A DNA stretch of 64,000 bases from Helicobacter pylori NQ4053 (GCF_000274605.1 NZ_AKNV01000006.1:248001-312000), one strand, 5' to 3'; shown: positions 47,907 to 59,064, counted from the stretch's first letter. The notes: a model not told the origin generated them from the sequence alone. Translations and numbers: made by a program.

Positions 47907-49168
47907 TAAAAGCCTACCGCGCTTAAAGTTTTATACTTGCTCATATAAATTTGCGCTTCAATCTTTTTCATGGTGTCAATAGCGACTTGAACCACAATCA
48001 GCACCGCTGTGCCTCCAAAGTAAAAAGGCACGCCCATAGCCTTAACCAAAATCCAAGGCACGGTAGAAATGAGCGCTAAATACAATGAACCCCACAAAGT
48101 GAGCTTACTCGCTACAGAATTTAAAAACGATGAAGTCCCCTCTCCAGGCCTAAGCCCTGGAATATACCCACCATTACGCCTCAAATTATCCGCAATATCC
48201 TTAGAATTGAACACAATAGAAGAATAAAAGTAAGCAAAAAAGATGATGAGTAGGAACATCAAAATATTATACGCATACCCTTGCGGGCTTAAAAAATCCG
48301 CAATCGCTTGCAAGGTTTTGTTGCTTGTGGCTTGCTGCAAAATCGTAGAAGGGAACACGAGCAAAGCTGAAGCGAAAATAGGGGGGATCACCCCGCTTAA
48401 ATTCAACTTAATAGGAATGTAATTCATGATACGCTTGTTTTGGTTTTGCATCACCACTTTACGCGCATAAGAAATAGGGATTCTGCGCTCAGCTAATTCC
48501 ACATAGATGATCGCAAAAATAGTCGCTAAAACAATCAGCACAATACCAATGAGCATTAAGATATTGATCACGCCCGTATTGACCAAATTGAATGTGCCTG
48601 AAATAGCTGATGGGATCCCTGAAACAATCCCAGCAAAAATAATAAGGCTAATCCCATTCCCCACGCCCCTTTGCGTGATTTGCTCCCCTATCCACATGAG
48701 CAGCATCGTCCCTGTAAGCATAGAAAACGCCGAAACGATCATAAAAACTTGCATATCAATCATGATCGCTCCATTCGCTCCTCCACTAATACTCCTTAAG
48801 CCCACTGAAACGCTCACCGCTTGGATTAGGGTGATTAAAATGGTCAAATAGCGCACGATTTGCATGTATTTTTGCATGCCGTCTCGCTCTTTTTTCATTT
48901 TAGCCAGGTTGGGGAAAGTCGCACTCAAAAGCTCCATGATAATGGAAGAAGTGATATAGGGCATGATACCCAAAGAGATGATACTCAAGCGAGAAACCGC
49001 ATTCCCGCTAAACATGTTAAACAACCCCAAAGCGTTGTTGGAATTGCTGTCAAAAAAAGCCTTGATCGCTGCTAAATCTACGCCAGGAATGGGGATATAA
49101 GCTAAGACTCTGTAGAGAAATAAAAAACCCAAAGTGATGAGTATCTTACTAGCAATAGCTTTATTCAT
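47906..49168 (-). CDS. secY: Protein translocase subunit SecY
   Basis: 420 residues, ten membrane helices, pore of the Sec channel and partner of the SecG in this window. Signatures: YRVLAYIPIPGVDLAAI, GIMPYITSSIIMELL, MWIGEQITQRGVGNGISLII (first 20 residues) and the cytoplasmic loop LRRNGGYIPGLRPGEGTSSF. Spacing of about 40 bases from rplO. Nothing unusual. Confidence 0.97.
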   Translation of the reverse strand: MNKAIASKILITLGFLFLYRVLAYIPIPGVDLAAIKAFFDSNSNNALGLFNMFSGNAVSRLSIISLGIMPYITSSIIMELLSATFPNLAKMKKERDGMQKYMQIVRYLTILITLIQAVSVSVGLRSISGGANGAIMIDMQVFMIVSAFSMLTGTMLLMWIGEQITQRGVGNGISLIIFAGIVSGIPSAISGTFNLVNTGVINILMLIGIVLIVLATIFAIIYVELAERRIPISYARKVVMQNQNKRIMNYIPIKLNLSGVIPPIFASALLVFPSTILQQATSNKTLQAIADFLSPQGYAYNILMFLLIIFFAYFYSSIVFNSKDIADNLRRNGGYIPGLRPGEGTSSFLNSVASKLTLWGSLYLALISTVPWILVKAMGVPFYFGGTAVLIVVQVAIDTMKKIEAQIYMSKYKTLSAVGF

Positions 49169-49209
49169 ATTAACTTATTCCTCTTAAATCAAGCTGATAC
49201 AATAGGGCA

Positions 49210-49611
49210 TTACTTCTGCCCGCTTGTTTTGATTCTCTCATCTTTAATTTTAGAAGCCAAGTTTTTAGCGTCTTTACCGATCAATTTCACGCCTTCAATA
49301 TAAAGGGGGAAATGGTGTAAAGCGCGCAAGCTTGAAAAAGTGATTTCTTCTAAATTTTTAATCGCTTCATTCTTTTCCACATTGATAGAATAAATATGAG
49401 AATCTTTAGTCCTAAAACCTATTTTAGGCAAACGGCGTTGTAAGGGTTGTTGCCCTCCTTCAAAGCCTCTTTTAGCCTTATAGCCTGTCCTTGCGGTTTG
49501 ACCTTTACCGCCTCTTGTAGCGGTTTTTCCCATGCCGCTTCCTTGACCACGGCCCACTCGTTTGATTTTTTTAACGCTACCTTTAGCCGGTTTTAAATTT
49601 TCTAATCCCAT
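49210..49611 (-). CDS. rplO: 50S ribosomal protein L15
   Basis: 133 residues. The glycine-rich N-terminus [20 protein letters not shown] and the [20 protein letters not shown] block are the L15 signature. It is slightly shorter than E. coli L15 (144). Eighteen bases follow rpsE. Confidence 0.96.
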   Translation of the reverse strand: MGLENLKPAKGSVKKIKRVGRGQGSGMGKTATRGGKGQTARTGYKAKRGFEGGQQPLQRRLPKIGFRTKDSHIYSINVEKNEAIKNLEEITFSSLRALHHFPLYIEGVKLIGKDAKNLASKIKDERIKTSGQK

Positions 49612-49628
49612 TATAATATCCTTTTTAA

Positions 49629-50072
49629 CTACGCCTTGATTTTCGCTAAAGCGTCAAAAGTCGCGCGCACCACATTATAGGGGTTGTTGGAGCCTAAAGA
49701 TTTGGTGAGAATATCCTTAATGCCTGCTAATTCCACGATAGGGCGCGTTGAACCCCCAGCAATCACTCCCGTTCCCTCACTTGCCGGTTTGAGTAAAATA
49801 CGACTTGCGTTGTATTTATGCTCAATATCATGAGCGATAGTCGTGCCTTTAATCGTTACATGAATGAGGTTTTTAAACGCATCATCTACCGCTTTTTTAA
49901 TCGCATCAGGGACTTCTTTAGCCTTGCCTAAACCAAAGCCTACAAGCCCATTTTTATTGCCCACAACCACTAAAGCGTTAAAACGAAACCGCCTACCGCC
50001 CTTAACCACTTTGGTTACACGGCCAATATTCACAACGACTTCTTGAAACTCTTCTCTGTTAATCTCTTCCAT
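49629..50072 (-). CDS. rpsE: 30S ribosomal protein S5
   Basis: 147 residues from ATG 50072, chosen because of the strong AAGGA site just before it. An ATG at 50090 overlapping the rplR stop would add MTERKG. The S5 signature [20 protein letters not shown] and [15 protein letters not shown] are present, and the C-terminal domain has [18 protein letters not shown]. Involved in decoding accuracy. Confidence 0.95.
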
Positions 50073-50086
50073 ACCTTTCCTTTCTG

Positions 50087-50446
50087 TCATAGAGCGATCC
50101 CGTTCTCTCTCAAGCTTTCAGCAAACGCTGCCACCACGCCATGATAGAGGTAACCATTCCTGTCATAAACCGCTCGCTCAATCCCTGCTTTTTTCAATTC
50201 TTCAGCAAAGAGAGCGCCTAATTTTTTAGCGTCTTCTTGCGTGTTTTTAAAGCCCATTTTCCTGCCGTCAATATGCGTTATGGTGCTTTGTTTCACATCA
50301 TCAATCGCTTGTGCATAGAAATAGCGATTCGAACGAAAAACGCTCACCCTAGGTCTTAAATTATCGCCCAAGAGTTTGCTTTTAATCCTTAATTTTCGGC
50401 GATCCCTTAAGGCTTTCTTTTTATACAATGCTTTTGCGTTCATCAC
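50087..50446 (-). CDS. rplR: 50S ribosomal protein L18
   Basis: 119 residues. [20 protein letters not shown] and the C-terminal [20 protein letters not shown] match L18, which binds 5S rRNA. The start has two adjacent in-frame initiation codons; the difference is one residue. It is 10 bases from rplF. Confidence 0.96.
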
Positions 50447-50456
50447 TCCACCTTAT

Positions 50457-50993
50457 TTATTTTTTAGCTGTTTTACCAGCTTTTCTAATAATGACTTCAT
50501 TGCTGTATTTCACGCCCTTGCCTTTGTATGGCTCTGGGGGTCTGAAGCTCCTGATTTCAGCGGCGACTTGCCCTACTTTTTGCTTATCGCTCCCTTTGAT
50601 AGTGATCGTGTTTTTTTCCACCACCATTTCAATCCCTGCTGGAATGGGGTATTTCACCGGGTGGCTAAAACCCAAACTCAAATCCAAAGTTTTATTGCCC
50701 AAAGCCACCTTATAGCCCACGCCATTGACTTCTAAAGTCTTACTGAAACCGGCGCTTAAGCCTATTACAATGTTATTCGCTAAAGCCCCATAAGTCCCCC
50801 AATAAGCCCTAGACTGCGCGTCTTCGCCCACAGGCTGGAAGCTCAATTGGTTGTTTTCAAGCGTGATTTTCACTCGGTTGTGAGTTTCTAACTCATGCTT
50901 TTCCTTGCTGTTTTTAAAAAGAAGCTTACTCCCTTCCACGCTCGCTTGCACAGAGCTTGGGATTTCAATGATTCTTTTCCCGATTCTTGACAT
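50457..50993 (-). CDS. rplF: 50S ribosomal protein L6
   Basis: 178 residues from [12 protein letters not shown] (ATG 50993), the universal L6 start; the frame is open 15 codons further upstream but that part overlaps the intergenic ribosome site. The C-terminal signature [20 protein letters not shown] is intact. Near the factor-binding site of the 50S subunit. Confidence 0.96.
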   Translation of the reverse strand: MSRIGKRIIEIPSSVQASVEGSKLLFKNSKEKHELETHNRVKITLENNQLSFQPVGEDAQSRAYWGTYGALANNIVIGLSAGFSKTLEVNGVGYKVALGNKTLDLSLGFSHPVKYPIPAGIEMVVEKNTITIKGSDKQKVGQVAAEIRSFRPPEPYKGKGVKYSNEVIIRKAGKTAKK

Positions 50994-51003
50994 TTTTAAT
51001 CCT

Positions 51004-51399
51004 TTACCAAATGCTGCAAAGCACTTCGCCACCGACATTTTGTCTGTAAGCTTCTTCGTTAGTGATCACACCCTTAGAAGTGCTTACCACAATCACGCCA
51101 TAGCCATTTTTAAAGCGCTTCAACTCGTTTTTTTGCTTATACACACGACGACCGGGCTTGCTTAGACGCTTCACTTCGCTGATTTTTGAATGCCCTTTTT
51201 CATCATAAGCCAATTGCACATAAACCGATTGTTTCTTGTCTTTATCTTTGACATTGAAATCTTTAATGAAACCCTTTTCTTTAAAAATCTCTAAGATAGA
51301 AACCACGATCTTTGCGTAATAAAGCTGCGTGAATTCTAAGCGGCGCATAGAAGCGTTTCTCAAACGAGTTAATGAATCTGCAATTATATCATTTACCAT
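51004..51399 (-). CDS. rpsH: 30S ribosomal protein S8
   Basis: 131 residues. [20 protein letters not shown] at the start and the C-terminal [20 protein letters not shown] motif are diagnostic. It binds helix 21 of 16S rRNA and in many bacteria represses its own operon; no target site for that was identified here. Confidence 0.97.
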   Translation of the reverse strand: MVNDIIADSLTRLRNASMRRLEFTQLYYAKIVVSILEIFKEKGFIKDFNVKDKDKKQSVYVQLAYDEKGHSKISEVKRLSKPGRRVYKQKNELKRFKNGYGVIVVSTSKGVITNEEAYRQNVGGEVLCSIW

Positions 51400-51408
51400 A
51401 TCTTATCC

Positions 51409-51594
51409 TTACCAACTGGCTTTTCTCAAGCCTGGGATGAGTCCCTCACTGCCCATTTTCCTTAGGCACACCCTACAAAGTCCAAAATCCCTATAAACCG
51501 AATGAGGTCTCCCACAAATGCGGCATCTCGTATAAGCCCTTACTTGGAATTTTGGTTTCCTTTGAGCCTTTGCTATCATTGATTTTTTAGCCAT
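51409..51594 (-). CDS. rpsN: 30S ribosomal protein S14, zinc-binding form
   Basis: 61 residues, the short C-plus type. The zinc ligands are in CRICGRPHS and [27 protein letters not shown] is the usual N-terminus. Nine bases on either side to rplE and rpsH. Confidence 0.97.
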   Translation of the reverse strand: MAKKSMIAKAQRKPKFQVRAYTRCRICGRPHSVYRDFGLCRVCLRKMGSEGLIPGLRKASW

Positions 51595-51603
51595 ATTAAC
51601 CCC

Positions 51604-52149
51604 TTATCTCACTTTTGCAAAAGGCAATCCAAGCAATTCTAACAACTTGAACGCTTCTTTATCGTTGTCCGTAGAAGTTACCATAGTGATGTTCATGCCA
51701 TGACTGACCATAATATCATCATAAACCACTTCCGGGAAAATCAACTGCTCATTGATCCCAAAGGTGTAATTCCCACGCCCATCAAAACCATTCCGTGAAA
51801 TCCCTCTAAAGTCTTTCACTCTGGGCAACGAAATCACAATCAGCTTTTCTAAGAAATTATACATGCGTTTATTCCTTAAGGTAACTTTCGCCCCTACCGC
51901 CATGCCTTCTCTGATCTTAAAGCCTGCAACGGATTTTTTCGCTTTAGTGATAACGGCTTTTTGCCCTGCAATCAAAGAAATCGTTTGCGCAATATTTTGC
52001 ATGATTTTCATGTCTTTTGCATGCACTCCAGCACCCACGCTGATAACGATTTTTTCTAGCTTGGGTAAAAGCATGGAGTTTTTGATGTCCAATTCTTGAG
52101 CGAGTTTTGCCCTCACTTCATTTTGATAAAATTGTTTCAAACCAAACAT
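51604..52149 (-). CDS. rplE: 50S ribosomal protein L5
   Basis: 181 residues. [18 protein letters not shown], the motif [20 protein letters not shown] and [20 protein letters not shown] are conserved. Binds 5S rRNA and touches P-site tRNA. Confidence 0.97.
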   Translation of the reverse strand: MFGLKQFYQNEVRAKLAQELDIKNSMLLPKLEKIVISVGAGVHAKDMKIMQNIAQTISLIAGQKAVITKAKKSVAGFKIREGMAVGAKVTLRNKRMYNFLEKLIVISLPRVKDFRGISRNGFDGRGNYTFGINEQLIFPEVVYDDIMVSHGMNITMVTSTDNDKEAFKLLELLGLPFAKVR

Positions 52150-52161
52150 GTATCCAACTCC

Positions 52162-52383
52162 TTAGGCTTTCTTCACATTGGAAATGTGCATGGGCTTTTC
52201 TTTATGGATAAAGCCCCCTTTAGGGTTATCATCAGTAGGTTTAATCGCTTTTTTCACCACCTTACACCCTTCAACAACCACTTGAGAAGTCTTAGGCAAC
52301 ACCGCTAGAACCTTAGCGACCTTACCCTTATCGTCTCCTGCAATGACTTTCACCATGTCATTTTTTTTAATTTCGCTTTTCAT
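52162..52383 (-). CDS. rplX: 50S ribosomal protein L24
   Basis: 73 residues with the KOW motif [20 protein letters not shown] and the tail [18 protein letters not shown]. Shorter than E. coli L24 (104), as usual in this group. Assembly initiator protein of the 50S subunit. Overlaps rplN by one base. Confidence 0.96.
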   Translation of the reverse strand: MKSEIKKNDMVKVIAGDDKGKVAKVLAVLPKTSQVVVEGCKVVKKAIKPTDDNPKGGFIHKEKPMHISNVKKA

Positions 52384-52751
52384 TATACAACCTCCGGCGC
52401 TAGAGAAATAATTTTCATGAAATTAGCGTAACGCACTTCTCGGCTCACTGGCCCAAAAATCCTTGTGCCAACAGGATCTTTTTTAGCGTCCAAAATCACC
52501 GCTGCATTGTCATCAAAACGCACCAAAGAACCATTTTTCCTTTGGATTTCTTTTTTCGTTCTCACTACAACGGCTTTGACGACTTGACCGCGCTTCACCT
52601 TACCATTAGGGATAGCTTTTTTCACGGAAGCCACGATCACGCTACCCACGCTCGCATAGCGTTTATGACTACCCCCTAACACCTTAATGCACATGATTTC
52701 TTTAGCGCCGCTATTGTCAGCGACATTCAATCTTGTAAAACTCTGTATCAT
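52383..52751 (-). CDS. rplN: 50S ribosomal protein L14
   Basis: 122 residues. [20 protein letters not shown] and the signature [18 protein letters not shown] are intact; ends [12 protein letters not shown]. At the subunit interface. Two bases after rpsQ. Confidence 0.97.
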   Translation of the reverse strand: MIQSFTRLNVADNSGAKEIMCIKVLGGSHKRYASVGSVIVASVKKAIPNGKVKRGQVVKAVVVRTKKEIQRKNGSLVRFDDNAAVILDAKKDPVGTRIFGPVSREVRYANFMKIISLAPEVV

Positions 52752-52753
52752 GC

Positions 52754-53014
52754 TTATACTCCCACTACTAAAATTTCTTTAAGCGTGAAAGACTTGGTTT
52801 TAGAAAGCGGTCTGCACTCAATCGCGCTCACAAAATCCCCTACTTTCACCTGATTGTTTTCATCATGGATAGTGTATTTTTTAAACTTTTTAACAATCTT
52901 GCGGTATTTTTCATGCACCACTTTTCTTTCCACAAGAATCACAGCGCTTTTTTCAGCAAACTTGCTGATAACCTTGCCTTGCACTAGCCTTTTATGCGGC
53001 TCTTTTGTATTCAT
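52754..53014 (-). CDS. rpsQ: 30S ribosomal protein S17
   Basis: 86 residues. OB-fold protein with [20 protein letters not shown] and the conserved [18 protein letters not shown]. Fourteen bases after rpmC. Confidence 0.96.
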
Positions 53015-53028
53015 TGCTTACCCTTTTT

Positions 53029-53229
53029 TTACTCAACGCTAGAAGAATAATATGCATTAATGGCCGTGTTAATGCGAGCGATATTTCTTCTGGCTTTCTT
53101 AATCTCGTTAGGATTACTCAATTGCATAGCCTTTAACTTAACGCGTAACTCAAAAAGCTCCGCTTTTTTAGCATGCAACAACTCTTCTAATTCCTTGATA
53201 CTTTTATCTTTCAATTCAGTATATTTCAT
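53029..53229 (-). CDS. rpmC: 50S ribosomal protein L29
   Basis: 66 residues from [18 protein letters not shown] (ATG 53229). An upstream in-frame start at 53241 lies deeper in rplP and is less likely. The helical hairpin with [18 protein letters not shown] is typical. It overlaps the rplP end by 14 bases. Confidence 0.95.
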   Translation of the reverse strand: MKYTELKDKSIKELEELLHAKKAELFELRVKLKAMQLSNPNEIKKARRNIARINTAINAYYSSSVE

Positions 53230-53641
53230 TTTCGCTCTCACAAGTTACAATTTTGGTTTTAAAAGGAAGTTTGCTCTGAGCTAACGCTAAAGCTTCTCTC
53301 GCTAGTCCTTCTTCAATGCCTAGCATTTCATAAACGATCCTGCCCGGCTTGATATTCATCACCCATTTTTCCACAGAGCCTTTACCTTTACCCATCCTGG
53401 TTTCTAAAGGTTTAGCGGTCAAAGGCTTATCGGGAAATACTCTAATCCACACCTTACCCGCTCTTTTAATGTGCCTTGTCATAGCCACCCTTGCGGATTC
53501 AATCTGGCGTGAATCAATCCTCCCATGCTCTATGGCTTTAATCGCAATATCCCCAAACGCAATGGAATTGCCACGATGGGCTTTCCCACGATTGCGCCCT
53601 TTCATTTGCTTTCTGTATTTTGTTCTTTTTGGCATTAACAT
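53216..53641 (-). CDS. rplP: 50S ribosomal protein L16
   Basis: 141 residues. [20 protein letters not shown] is the N-terminus; GGAGG lies 8 bases before ATG 53641, favouring it over the ATG two codons later. The conserved [20 protein letters not shown] region (first 20) is intact. Contacts A-site tRNA. Confidence 0.96.
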   Translation of the reverse strand: MLMPKRTKYRKQMKGRNRGKAHRGNSIAFGDIAIKAIEHGRIDSRQIESARVAMTRHIKRAGKVWIRVFPDKPLTAKPLETRMGKGKGSVEKWVMNIKPGRIVYEMLGIEEGLAREALALAQSKLPFKTKIVTCESENEIY

Positions 53642-53643
53642 GA

Positions 53644-54348
53644 TTATTGCCTCCCTCTTCTGCTTCTTCTAGGCTCTCTTTCTTCTTTAGCCTCTTCTTT
53701 TTTCTCAAATTGGATGCCTTTTTGCAAAACTTCCCCTTTGAAAATCCACACTTTCACGCCAATAATACCATATACCGTCATCGCTTCAGCAAAGCCATAA
53801 TCAATTTTAGCCCTTAAAGTGTGTAAAGGCACGCGCCCTTCCATATACCATTCGGTGCGAGCGATTTCAGCCCCTGCTAAACGGCCAGAAACGCGCACCT
53901 TAATCCCTTTAGCGCCGGATTTTAACGCCGCTTGCATGACTTTTTTCATCGCGCGGCGGAAAGCGACCCTTTTTTCTAGTTGGGTGGCTACATTTTCTGC
54001 GGCTAATTGGGCGTCAGCTTGGGGGCGTTTGACTTCTTTAATATTAATGGAGACTTCTTTTTTGATGAGCGTTTTTAAGCCTTCTTTGACTTTTTCAATA
54101 TCCACGCCTTTTTTACCAATGATAAGCCCTGGGCGAGCCGCTACAACCGTAACGCGCAGTTTTTTAGCCGCTCTTTCAATCACAATCTCGCTCACGCCAG
54201 CATAATAAAGCTCTTTTTTAAGGAATTTCCTAATCTTATTGTCTTCATCAATATTGCTTGGAGCGGTGCGAGCGCTAGGGAACCATCTGGAAGTCCAATT
54301 CCTATTAATACCTAATCTTAAACCTACCGGATTAACTTTTTGTCCCAT
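53644..54348 (-). CDS. rpsC: 30S ribosomal protein S3
   Basis: 234 residues. [20 protein letters not shown], the KH domain with [20 protein letters not shown] and the C-terminal S3 domain [20 protein letters not shown] are present. The tail is rich in Lys, Glu and Arg ([17 protein letters not shown]). Forms the mRNA entry site. Confidence 0.97.
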   Translation of the reverse strand: MGQKVNPVGLRLGINRNWTSRWFPSARTAPSNIDEDNKIRKFLKKELYYAGVSEIVIERAAKKLRVTVVAARPGLIIGKKGVDIEKVKEGLKTLIKKEVSINIKEVKRPQADAQLAAENVATQLEKRVAFRRAMKKVMQAALKSGAKGIKVRVSGRLAGAEIARTEWYMEGRVPLHTLRAKIDYGFAEAMTVYGIIGVKVWIFKGEVLQKGIQFEKKEEAKEEREPRRSRRGRQ

Positions 54349-54351
54349 GCC

Positions 54352-54720
54352 CTACTTACCTTCTGCTTGATTTTTTTTATGGCTTTTAGAAGATTTCATT
54401 TCTTTCCCTTCTGCTACTTCTACGAATACATGAGATGTTGGCTTTCTAATGGCTGTGGCCCTACCTTTAGCCCTTGGAATGGAGCGCCTAAGCACAGGGC
54501 CAGCATCCACTCTGCAAGAAACAATCAGAGCACTCTTAGCGTCTAATGAGCCGTTAGCGACCGCAGAAGCCACCACTTTTGAAAGCACTCTAGCCGCTTT
54601 ATTGGGCGTAAATTCCAAACTAGCGATCGCTAATTCAGCGTTCATGCCTTGAATCTGTCTTGCAATCAATCTGGCTTTAGTAGGAGATAACCGCACAAAT
54701 TTTAATAACGCTTTACTCAT
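54352..54720 (-). CDS. rplV: 50S ribosomal protein L22
   Basis: 122 residues. [17 protein letters not shown]-like [20 protein letters not shown] and the tunnel-lining hairpin region [19 protein letters not shown] are typical. The macrolide-relevant hairpin looks unaltered. Adjacent to rpsC by 3 bases. Confidence 0.97.
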   Translation of the reverse strand: MSKALLKFVRLSPTKARLIARQIQGMNAELAIASLEFTPNKAARVLSKVVASAVANGSLDAKSALIVSCRVDAGPVLRRSIPRAKGRATAIRKPTSHVFVEVAEGKEMKSSKSHKKNQAEGK

Positions 54721-54729
54721 TCTACCCCC

Positions 54730-55011
54730 TTACTTGCCAATCTTTTTTTGGACACTGCCTTTGTGCCCTTTAAAAGTTCTTGTAGGAGCGAATTCCCCTA
54801 ACTTATAACCCACATGGTTTTCTGTGATATACACAGGGACAAAAACCCTTCCGTTATGCACATTATAAGTAAAACCAATCATTTCAGGCAAAATGGTGCT
54901 TCTTCTAGACCATGTTTTAATCGGGCGGTTATCCTTACCCTCTTTTGCCTTGAGCGTTTTTTTCATCAAGTGGTCGTCTATAAAAGGACCCTTTTTAATT
55001 GACCTAGACAT
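54730..55011 (-). CDS. rpsS: 30S ribosomal protein S19
   Basis: 93 residues. [20 protein letters not shown] and the signature [20 protein letters not shown] are diagnostic. Lies in the 30S head next to S13. Confidence 0.97.
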
Positions 55012-55022
55012 TCTTTAACCCT

Positions 55023-55853
55023 TTATTTATGTTTCTTTCTGGAAATGATGAGCTTGTCGCTAGCTTTTTTCTTTCTAGTTTTATAGCCCTTAGCTGGAGT
55101 GCCCCAAGGCGATACAGGATGACCGCTTGTCCCTGTTTTACCCTCACCCCCACCATGCGGGTGATCCACGGGGTTCATCGCGCTACCACGAGTTTGTGGG
55201 CGAATCCCTCTGTGGCGGTTACGCCCTGCCTTACCGATAGAGACATTGATAAAATCTTCATTCCCTACCACGCCAACACTCGCCATGCATTCGCTCAAAA
55301 TGTAGCGCATTTCAGAGCTTGGCATCCTAAGAATGGTGTATTTATTTTCTCTACCCATGATTTGAGCGCTCATCCCTGCGCTTCTGGCTAATTGCCCGCC
55401 AGCCCCTGGATGCATTTCAATATTATGCACCACCGTTCCTATGGGGATATTTTTTAACTTCATCGCAAAGCCCACTTTAATATCCAAACCGCCTTCAGCA
55501 GCGATAACGCTATCGCCCACTTTCAAACCGCTTGGCTGTAAAATATAGCGTTTGTCCCCATCAGGATAGACTACAAGAGCGATGCGCGCGTTTCTGTAAG
55601 GATCATACTCAATCGCAGCCACTTTCCCTTCAATATTGTATTTGTTGCGTTTGAAATCAATAATGCGATAGAGTTTTTTAGCCCCTCTCTCTTTGTGGCG
55701 GCTGGTGATGCGCCCGTTATTGTTTCTCCCTGCTGTCGCTTTAAGCTTAGTGAGTAAGCCTTTGACACTGCTTTTTGCGGTAATGTCTTTAGAGTCCAAC
55801 ACCGACATGAAGCGCCTGCTTGGGGTGTAGGGCTTATAAGTTTTAATCGCCAT
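55023..55853 (-). CDS. rplB: 50S ribosomal protein L2
   Basis: 276 residues. [20 protein letters not shown] and the C-terminal signature [20 protein letters not shown], including the essential histidine, are intact. Needed for peptidyl transfer and subunit joining. Confidence 0.98.
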   Translation of the reverse strand: MAIKTYKPYTPSRRFMSVLDSKDITAKSSVKGLLTKLKATAGRNNNGRITSRHKERGAKKLYRIIDFKRNKYNIEGKVAAIEYDPYRNARIALVVYPDGDKRYILQPSGLKVGDSVIAAEGGLDIKVGFAMKLKNIPIGTVVHNIEMHPGAGGQLARSAGMSAQIMGRENKYTILRMPSSEMRYILSECMASVGVVGNEDFINVSIGKAGRNRHRGIRPQTRGSAMNPVDHPHGGGEGKTGTSGHPVSPWGTPAKGYKTRKKKASDKLIISRKKHK

Positions 55854-55868
55854 AACGCTTTCTCCTTT

Positions 55869-56150
55869 CTACGCGCCAAGGGCGGCAATGCTAGCGCCCT
55901 CTGGAACTTTCACATAAAATTTCTTAAACGACTTTCTTTGTCCAAGCTTCCCTCTAAAGCGTTTCACCTTACCCTCTTGTTTCAAAGAATTGATTTTCAA
56001 AGGCTCAAAGCCAAAGTAAGTTTTAAACACTTCTTTGAGCTGGTTTTTGGTTACATTTTGAGCCGTCTGAACCACTAAAACACCTTTTTCTTGCAATCCT
56101 AATGACTTTTCAGTGTAAAGAATTGACTTTATATCCATGATGTCTGCCAT
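55869..56150 (-). CDS. rplW: 50S ribosomal protein L23
   Basis: 93 residues. [20 protein letters not shown] and the [20 protein letters not shown] region fit L23, the docking site for trigger factor and SRP at the tunnel exit. Three bases after rplD. Confidence 0.95.
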   Translation of the reverse strand: MADIMDIKSILYTEKSLGLQEKGVLVVQTAQNVTKNQLKEVFKTYFGFEPLKINSLKQEGKVKRFRGKLGQRKSFKKFYVKVPEGASIAALGA

Positions 56151-56153
56151 TTT

Positions 56154-56801
56154 TTACTCCTCTGTCTTATCTTGCACCACATGCTGAAACGCCGCTTCTT
56201 CCATCACCACAGAGCTAAACACCGCTAAAAGATAAGCGTTTAACTCGCTCACATCAATAACAAGGCATTTTTTAAGGTTGCTAAAGGCTAACTCGGTGTA
56301 TTCGTCCATGTTCATGCACACAAACAAAGTGTCTCGTTGCTCTAAAGCCTGAAACATTTGGTTGGCTTCTTTAGTCAAATGCTTTCTTTTATTGTCTTCA
56401 ACCACGCCTTTTATAGCGATTTTTTCCACCACAAAAAGCTTATTCGCTTGCGCTTTTTCTTCTAAAGCGTATTCTAAAGCCAAGCGTTTTTGTTTTTTAT
56501 TGATTTTAAGGTTGTAGTTGCGCTTATTCGTAGCCCCATGAGAGACACCCCCACCGACAAACACAGGCGAAGTGATGCTCCCTGCTCTGGCTCTCCCGCC
56601 TCCTTTTTGCGCCCAAGGCTTCCTACCGCCCCCGCTCACTTCAGCGCGGTTTTTACTTTTAGCGGTATTAGCGCGCACAGAAGATAAATAATGTTTCACG
56701 TAAAGATAGAGGTTATGGCTGTTAATGCCCTCATATCTTTTAGGTAACTCCACGCTACCCTTTTCTTTCAAATGGCTGTCTAAAACGATGGCCTTACTCA
56801 T
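56154..56801 (-). CDS. rplD: 50S ribosomal protein L4
   Basis: 215 residues. The extended loop [20 protein letters not shown] and [16 protein letters not shown] are the L4 signature. In E. coli L4 represses the S10 operon; whether that applies here cannot be seen. Confidence 0.96.
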   Translation of the reverse strand: MSKAIVLDSHLKEKGSVELPKRYEGINSHNLYLYVKHYLSSVRANTAKSKNRAEVSGGGRKPWAQKGGGRARAGSITSPVFVGGGVSHGATNKRNYNLKINKKQKRLALEYALEEKAQANKLFVVEKIAIKGVVEDNKRKHLTKEANQMFQALEQRDTLFVCMNMDEYTELAFSNLKKCLVIDVSELNAYLLAVFSSVVMEEAAFQHVVQDKTEE

Positions 56802-56835
56802 ATCAAACCCTTTATATTATATTCAATGTATGGTT

Positions 56836-57411
56836 TTATACCGCTCTAATGCGTCCATAAGCCCCAGAAAAGCCGGCCACTGAACCCTTTAGCACTAACA
56901 CCATACTTTCTTTATCAAAAGAGAGCACCTCGTTTTGGCAAGTAACTAGCTCATTGCCATAATGCCCTGCCATTTTCCTACCCTTTTGCACTCTTCCTGG
57001 CCATTCTCTATTACCAATAGAACCAGGGCGGCGGTGGAATCGACTCCCATGCGCTGCAGGCCCGCCTTGGAAATTCCAACGCTTCATCACCCCCGCAAAG
57101 CCTCTTCCCTTCGTTTTAAAGCTCGCTTTAACCCTTTTAAGCGTTTCTAAAGCGCTCAAATCCAAATCGCCCAACTCTTGTTGTTGGGAAGCTTTTAAGG
57201 TAGCGAAATGGTTGAACTCTTTGCTGAGCTGGTATTTCTTTTGCTGGCCTTCAATCGCCTTATTGTGTTTTTTATGCATCGCATAGGCCACCAAAGCTTT
57301 CCCGTTTTCTAGCTGGCACACTTTCGCTTGCAAGACTTTAAGCAAGGTTACAGGCGTGCTGTTAGCATCAATGGTGCGGCTCATGCCTATCTTTTGAACT
57401 AAAAATTCCAT
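56836..57411 (-). CDS. rplC: 50S ribosomal protein L3
   Basis: 191 residues. [20 protein letters not shown], the central [20 protein letters not shown] loop and [15 protein letters not shown] are conserved. Binds 23S rRNA near the peptidyl transferase centre. Confidence 0.97.
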   Translation of the reverse strand: MEFLVQKIGMSRTIDANSTPVTLLKVLQAKVCQLENGKALVAYAMHKKHNKAIEGQQKKYQLSKEFNHFATLKASQQQELGDLDLSALETLKRVKASFKTKGRGFAGVMKRWNFQGGPAAHGSRFHRRPGSIGNREWPGRVQKGRKMAGHYGNELVTCQNEVLSFDKESMVLVLKGSVAGFSGAYGRIRAV

Positions 57412-57447
57412 ATCTAACCCTTATTTTATTATCTCAATGCGTTAGGA

Positions 57448-57762
57448 CTACTTCGTTTCCATAGAAGTTACTTCTACATCCACTTCAGGAGCTAAATCCA
57501 ACTTCATCAAGCTATCCACGGTTTCTGGGGTGGCCGAGATAATATCAATCAATCGGCTATAAACCCTAATCTCAAACTGCTCTCTTGAATCCTTATTGAC
57601 ATGCGGGGAGCGCAAAACGGTGTAACGCTTATTCTTAGTCGGTAAAGGGATAGGCCCTCTAATTTCAGAACCTGAGCGCTTTACGGCTTCCACGATAGCC
57701 ACAACAGAGCGATCCAACACTCTATGGTCATAAGCTTTGAGCTTCAACCTGATTTTTTCCAT
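57448..57762 (-). CDS. rpsJ: 30S ribosomal protein S10
   Basis: 104 residues. [20 protein letters not shown] and the signature [20 protein letters not shown] are intact. First gene of the S10-spc-alpha run; an AGGAGAG ribosome site and a GATAAT -10 lie upstream. Confidence 0.97.
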   Translation of the reverse strand: MEKIRLKLKAYDHRVLDRSVVAIVEAVKRSGSEIRGPIPLPTKNKRYTVLRSPHVNKDSREQFEIRVYSRLIDIISATPETVDSLMKLDLAPEVDVEVTSMETK

Positions 57763-57791
57763 AAACTCTCCTAAAAGAACTCGTTTTATCC

Positions 57792-57797
57792 ATTATC
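57792..57797 (-). promoter_or_regulatory. Likely -10 of the ribosomal protein operon
   Basis: GATAAT on the minus strand, 30 bases from the rpsJ ATG, in an AT-rich gap shared with the divergent ATPase gene. No other obvious promoter interrupts the following 29 genes, though the gap before infA (46849-46926) could hold one. Confidence 0.5.
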
Positions 57798-57924
57798 AAA
57801 CAGAATAAAACAATAAAATAAAAACTGAAATACTACTCAAAATGCGCCATTTAGTCAATAACTTTTGCTGTTTCTAGGGCTTTTTAAAGATTTTTACTTC
57901 CTTTTTATAAGGAAATATAAAAAA

Positions 57925-59055
57925 ATGCGCTACGATTATCTCAATTCAATCCCATTTGAAAGGAAGTTCATGCCCCTTTCTTGCTTGCACCCTTTTGGGC
58001 CTTTTGAAACCCCTAAAGAGCCGGCGTTAAACAACCCGCTTTTAAGCCCACCTTCAAGCGATAAAATCTGTCTTTTAGGGCCGATGAAATCCGGTAAAAC
58101 CACTTTCGCCCTCAAACTAGCGAAGGATTTTAAAAACCCTGTGTATCTCAATTACAACGACATGCGTTTGAACCAAAATATTTTAAGCTCGTGGCTTTTA
58201 AAATGGCATTTAGAAAAGAAAATGGACTTGCTCATTTTAGACAATATAGAGCGCTTGGATTTCAGCCTGCCTAAGCTTCCCAAAATCATTCTTATCCCTA
58301 ATTGTTTAAGCCCCATAACAACGCCCAATTTTAGCTTATGCTATGCGTTAGGGTTGAGTTTTAAAGAATACACTCGCTTTTTCAAGCCCAACACCCCTAA
58401 AAACACCCTGTTTAACCGCTTTTTAAGAGATGGCAACGCTTTAGATTCGCTTTTTACAGAAAACGAACAGGAAAAAATCCTAAAAAAACAAGAAAATATC
58501 AAACTAGCCTTTCAAACTTACGCCCCCTTAATGGCTAAAATCTGCGCGCATCAATCTAAGTTTGTGAGCGCTTTTTATCTTTATACGCAATTCAAAAAAG
58601 AGCTGAAAACTTCTAAAGACACCCTTTATAAATTGTTACACGCGCTAGAAAAACAACGCATCCTTTTTTTAGTCCCCAGTTTTGAAAACCATAAAACCAA
58701 ATTGTATCTGTGCGATTTTGCCTTGCCTTATAGCTTGACTCCTAGCCCCTCGCTTTTAAGCGTTTTTGAAAACATGGTTTTTTTAGAGCTTTACAAGCAA
58801 TTCCCAAATTATGAGCTTTACTCCCATGATAACGGGATTTTTATCTTGCGAAATCCTACCAACAAGCTCGCCCTCATCGCCCACGCTTTCCCCACGCCCC
58901 ATTTTTTAGAAAAACAGCTTCTATGGTGCCATAAACATGGGTTTTTTAATATCGTGGTGGTTTCTATCAACGCCCCTATTTCAGCAGCTAATACCCCCTA
59001 CAAACACCTTAATTTCATTGATTTTTCTTTGGATATTCAATCTATTTTGGTATAA
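57925..59055 (+). CDS. AAA-type ATPase of the AAA_14/DUF4143 kind
   Basis: 376 residues from ATG 57925. Walker A is GPMKSGKTT (52-60) and Walker B is LLILDNIERLD (about 102-112). LSFKEYTRFF and the C-terminal TKLYLCDFALPYSL plus VFENMVFLELYKQFPNYELY match the layout of AAA_14 ATPases with a DUF4143 tail, here a shortened form. The cellular role of this family is not well established. An in-frame ATG at 57970 has a better ribosome site (AAAGGA) and is a real alternative. Divergent from the ribosomal operon; matches HP1321. Confidence 0.78.
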   Translation: MRYDYLNSIPFERKFMPLSCLHPFGPFETPKEPALNNPLLSPPSSDKICLLGPMKSGKTTFALKLAKDFKNPVYLNYNDMRLNQNILSSWLLKWHLEKKMDLLILDNIERLDFSLPKLPKIILIPNCLSPITTPNFSLCYALGLSFKEYTRFFKPNTPKNTLFNRFLRDGNALDSLFTENEQEKILKKQENIKLAFQTYAPLMAKICAHQSKFVSAFYLYTQFKKELKTSKDTLYKLLHALEKQRILFLVPSFENHKTKLYLCDFALPYSLTPSPSLLSVFENMVFLELYKQFPNYELYSHDNGIFILRNPTNKLALIAHAFPTPHFLEKQLLWCHKHGFFNIVVVSINAPISAANTPYKHLNFIDFSLDIQSILV

Positions 59056-59064
59056 TAATTACTT

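Noticed and set aside
53819-54205. 128-codon plus-strand frame
   Set aside because: Antisense to rpsC, which is fully conserved.
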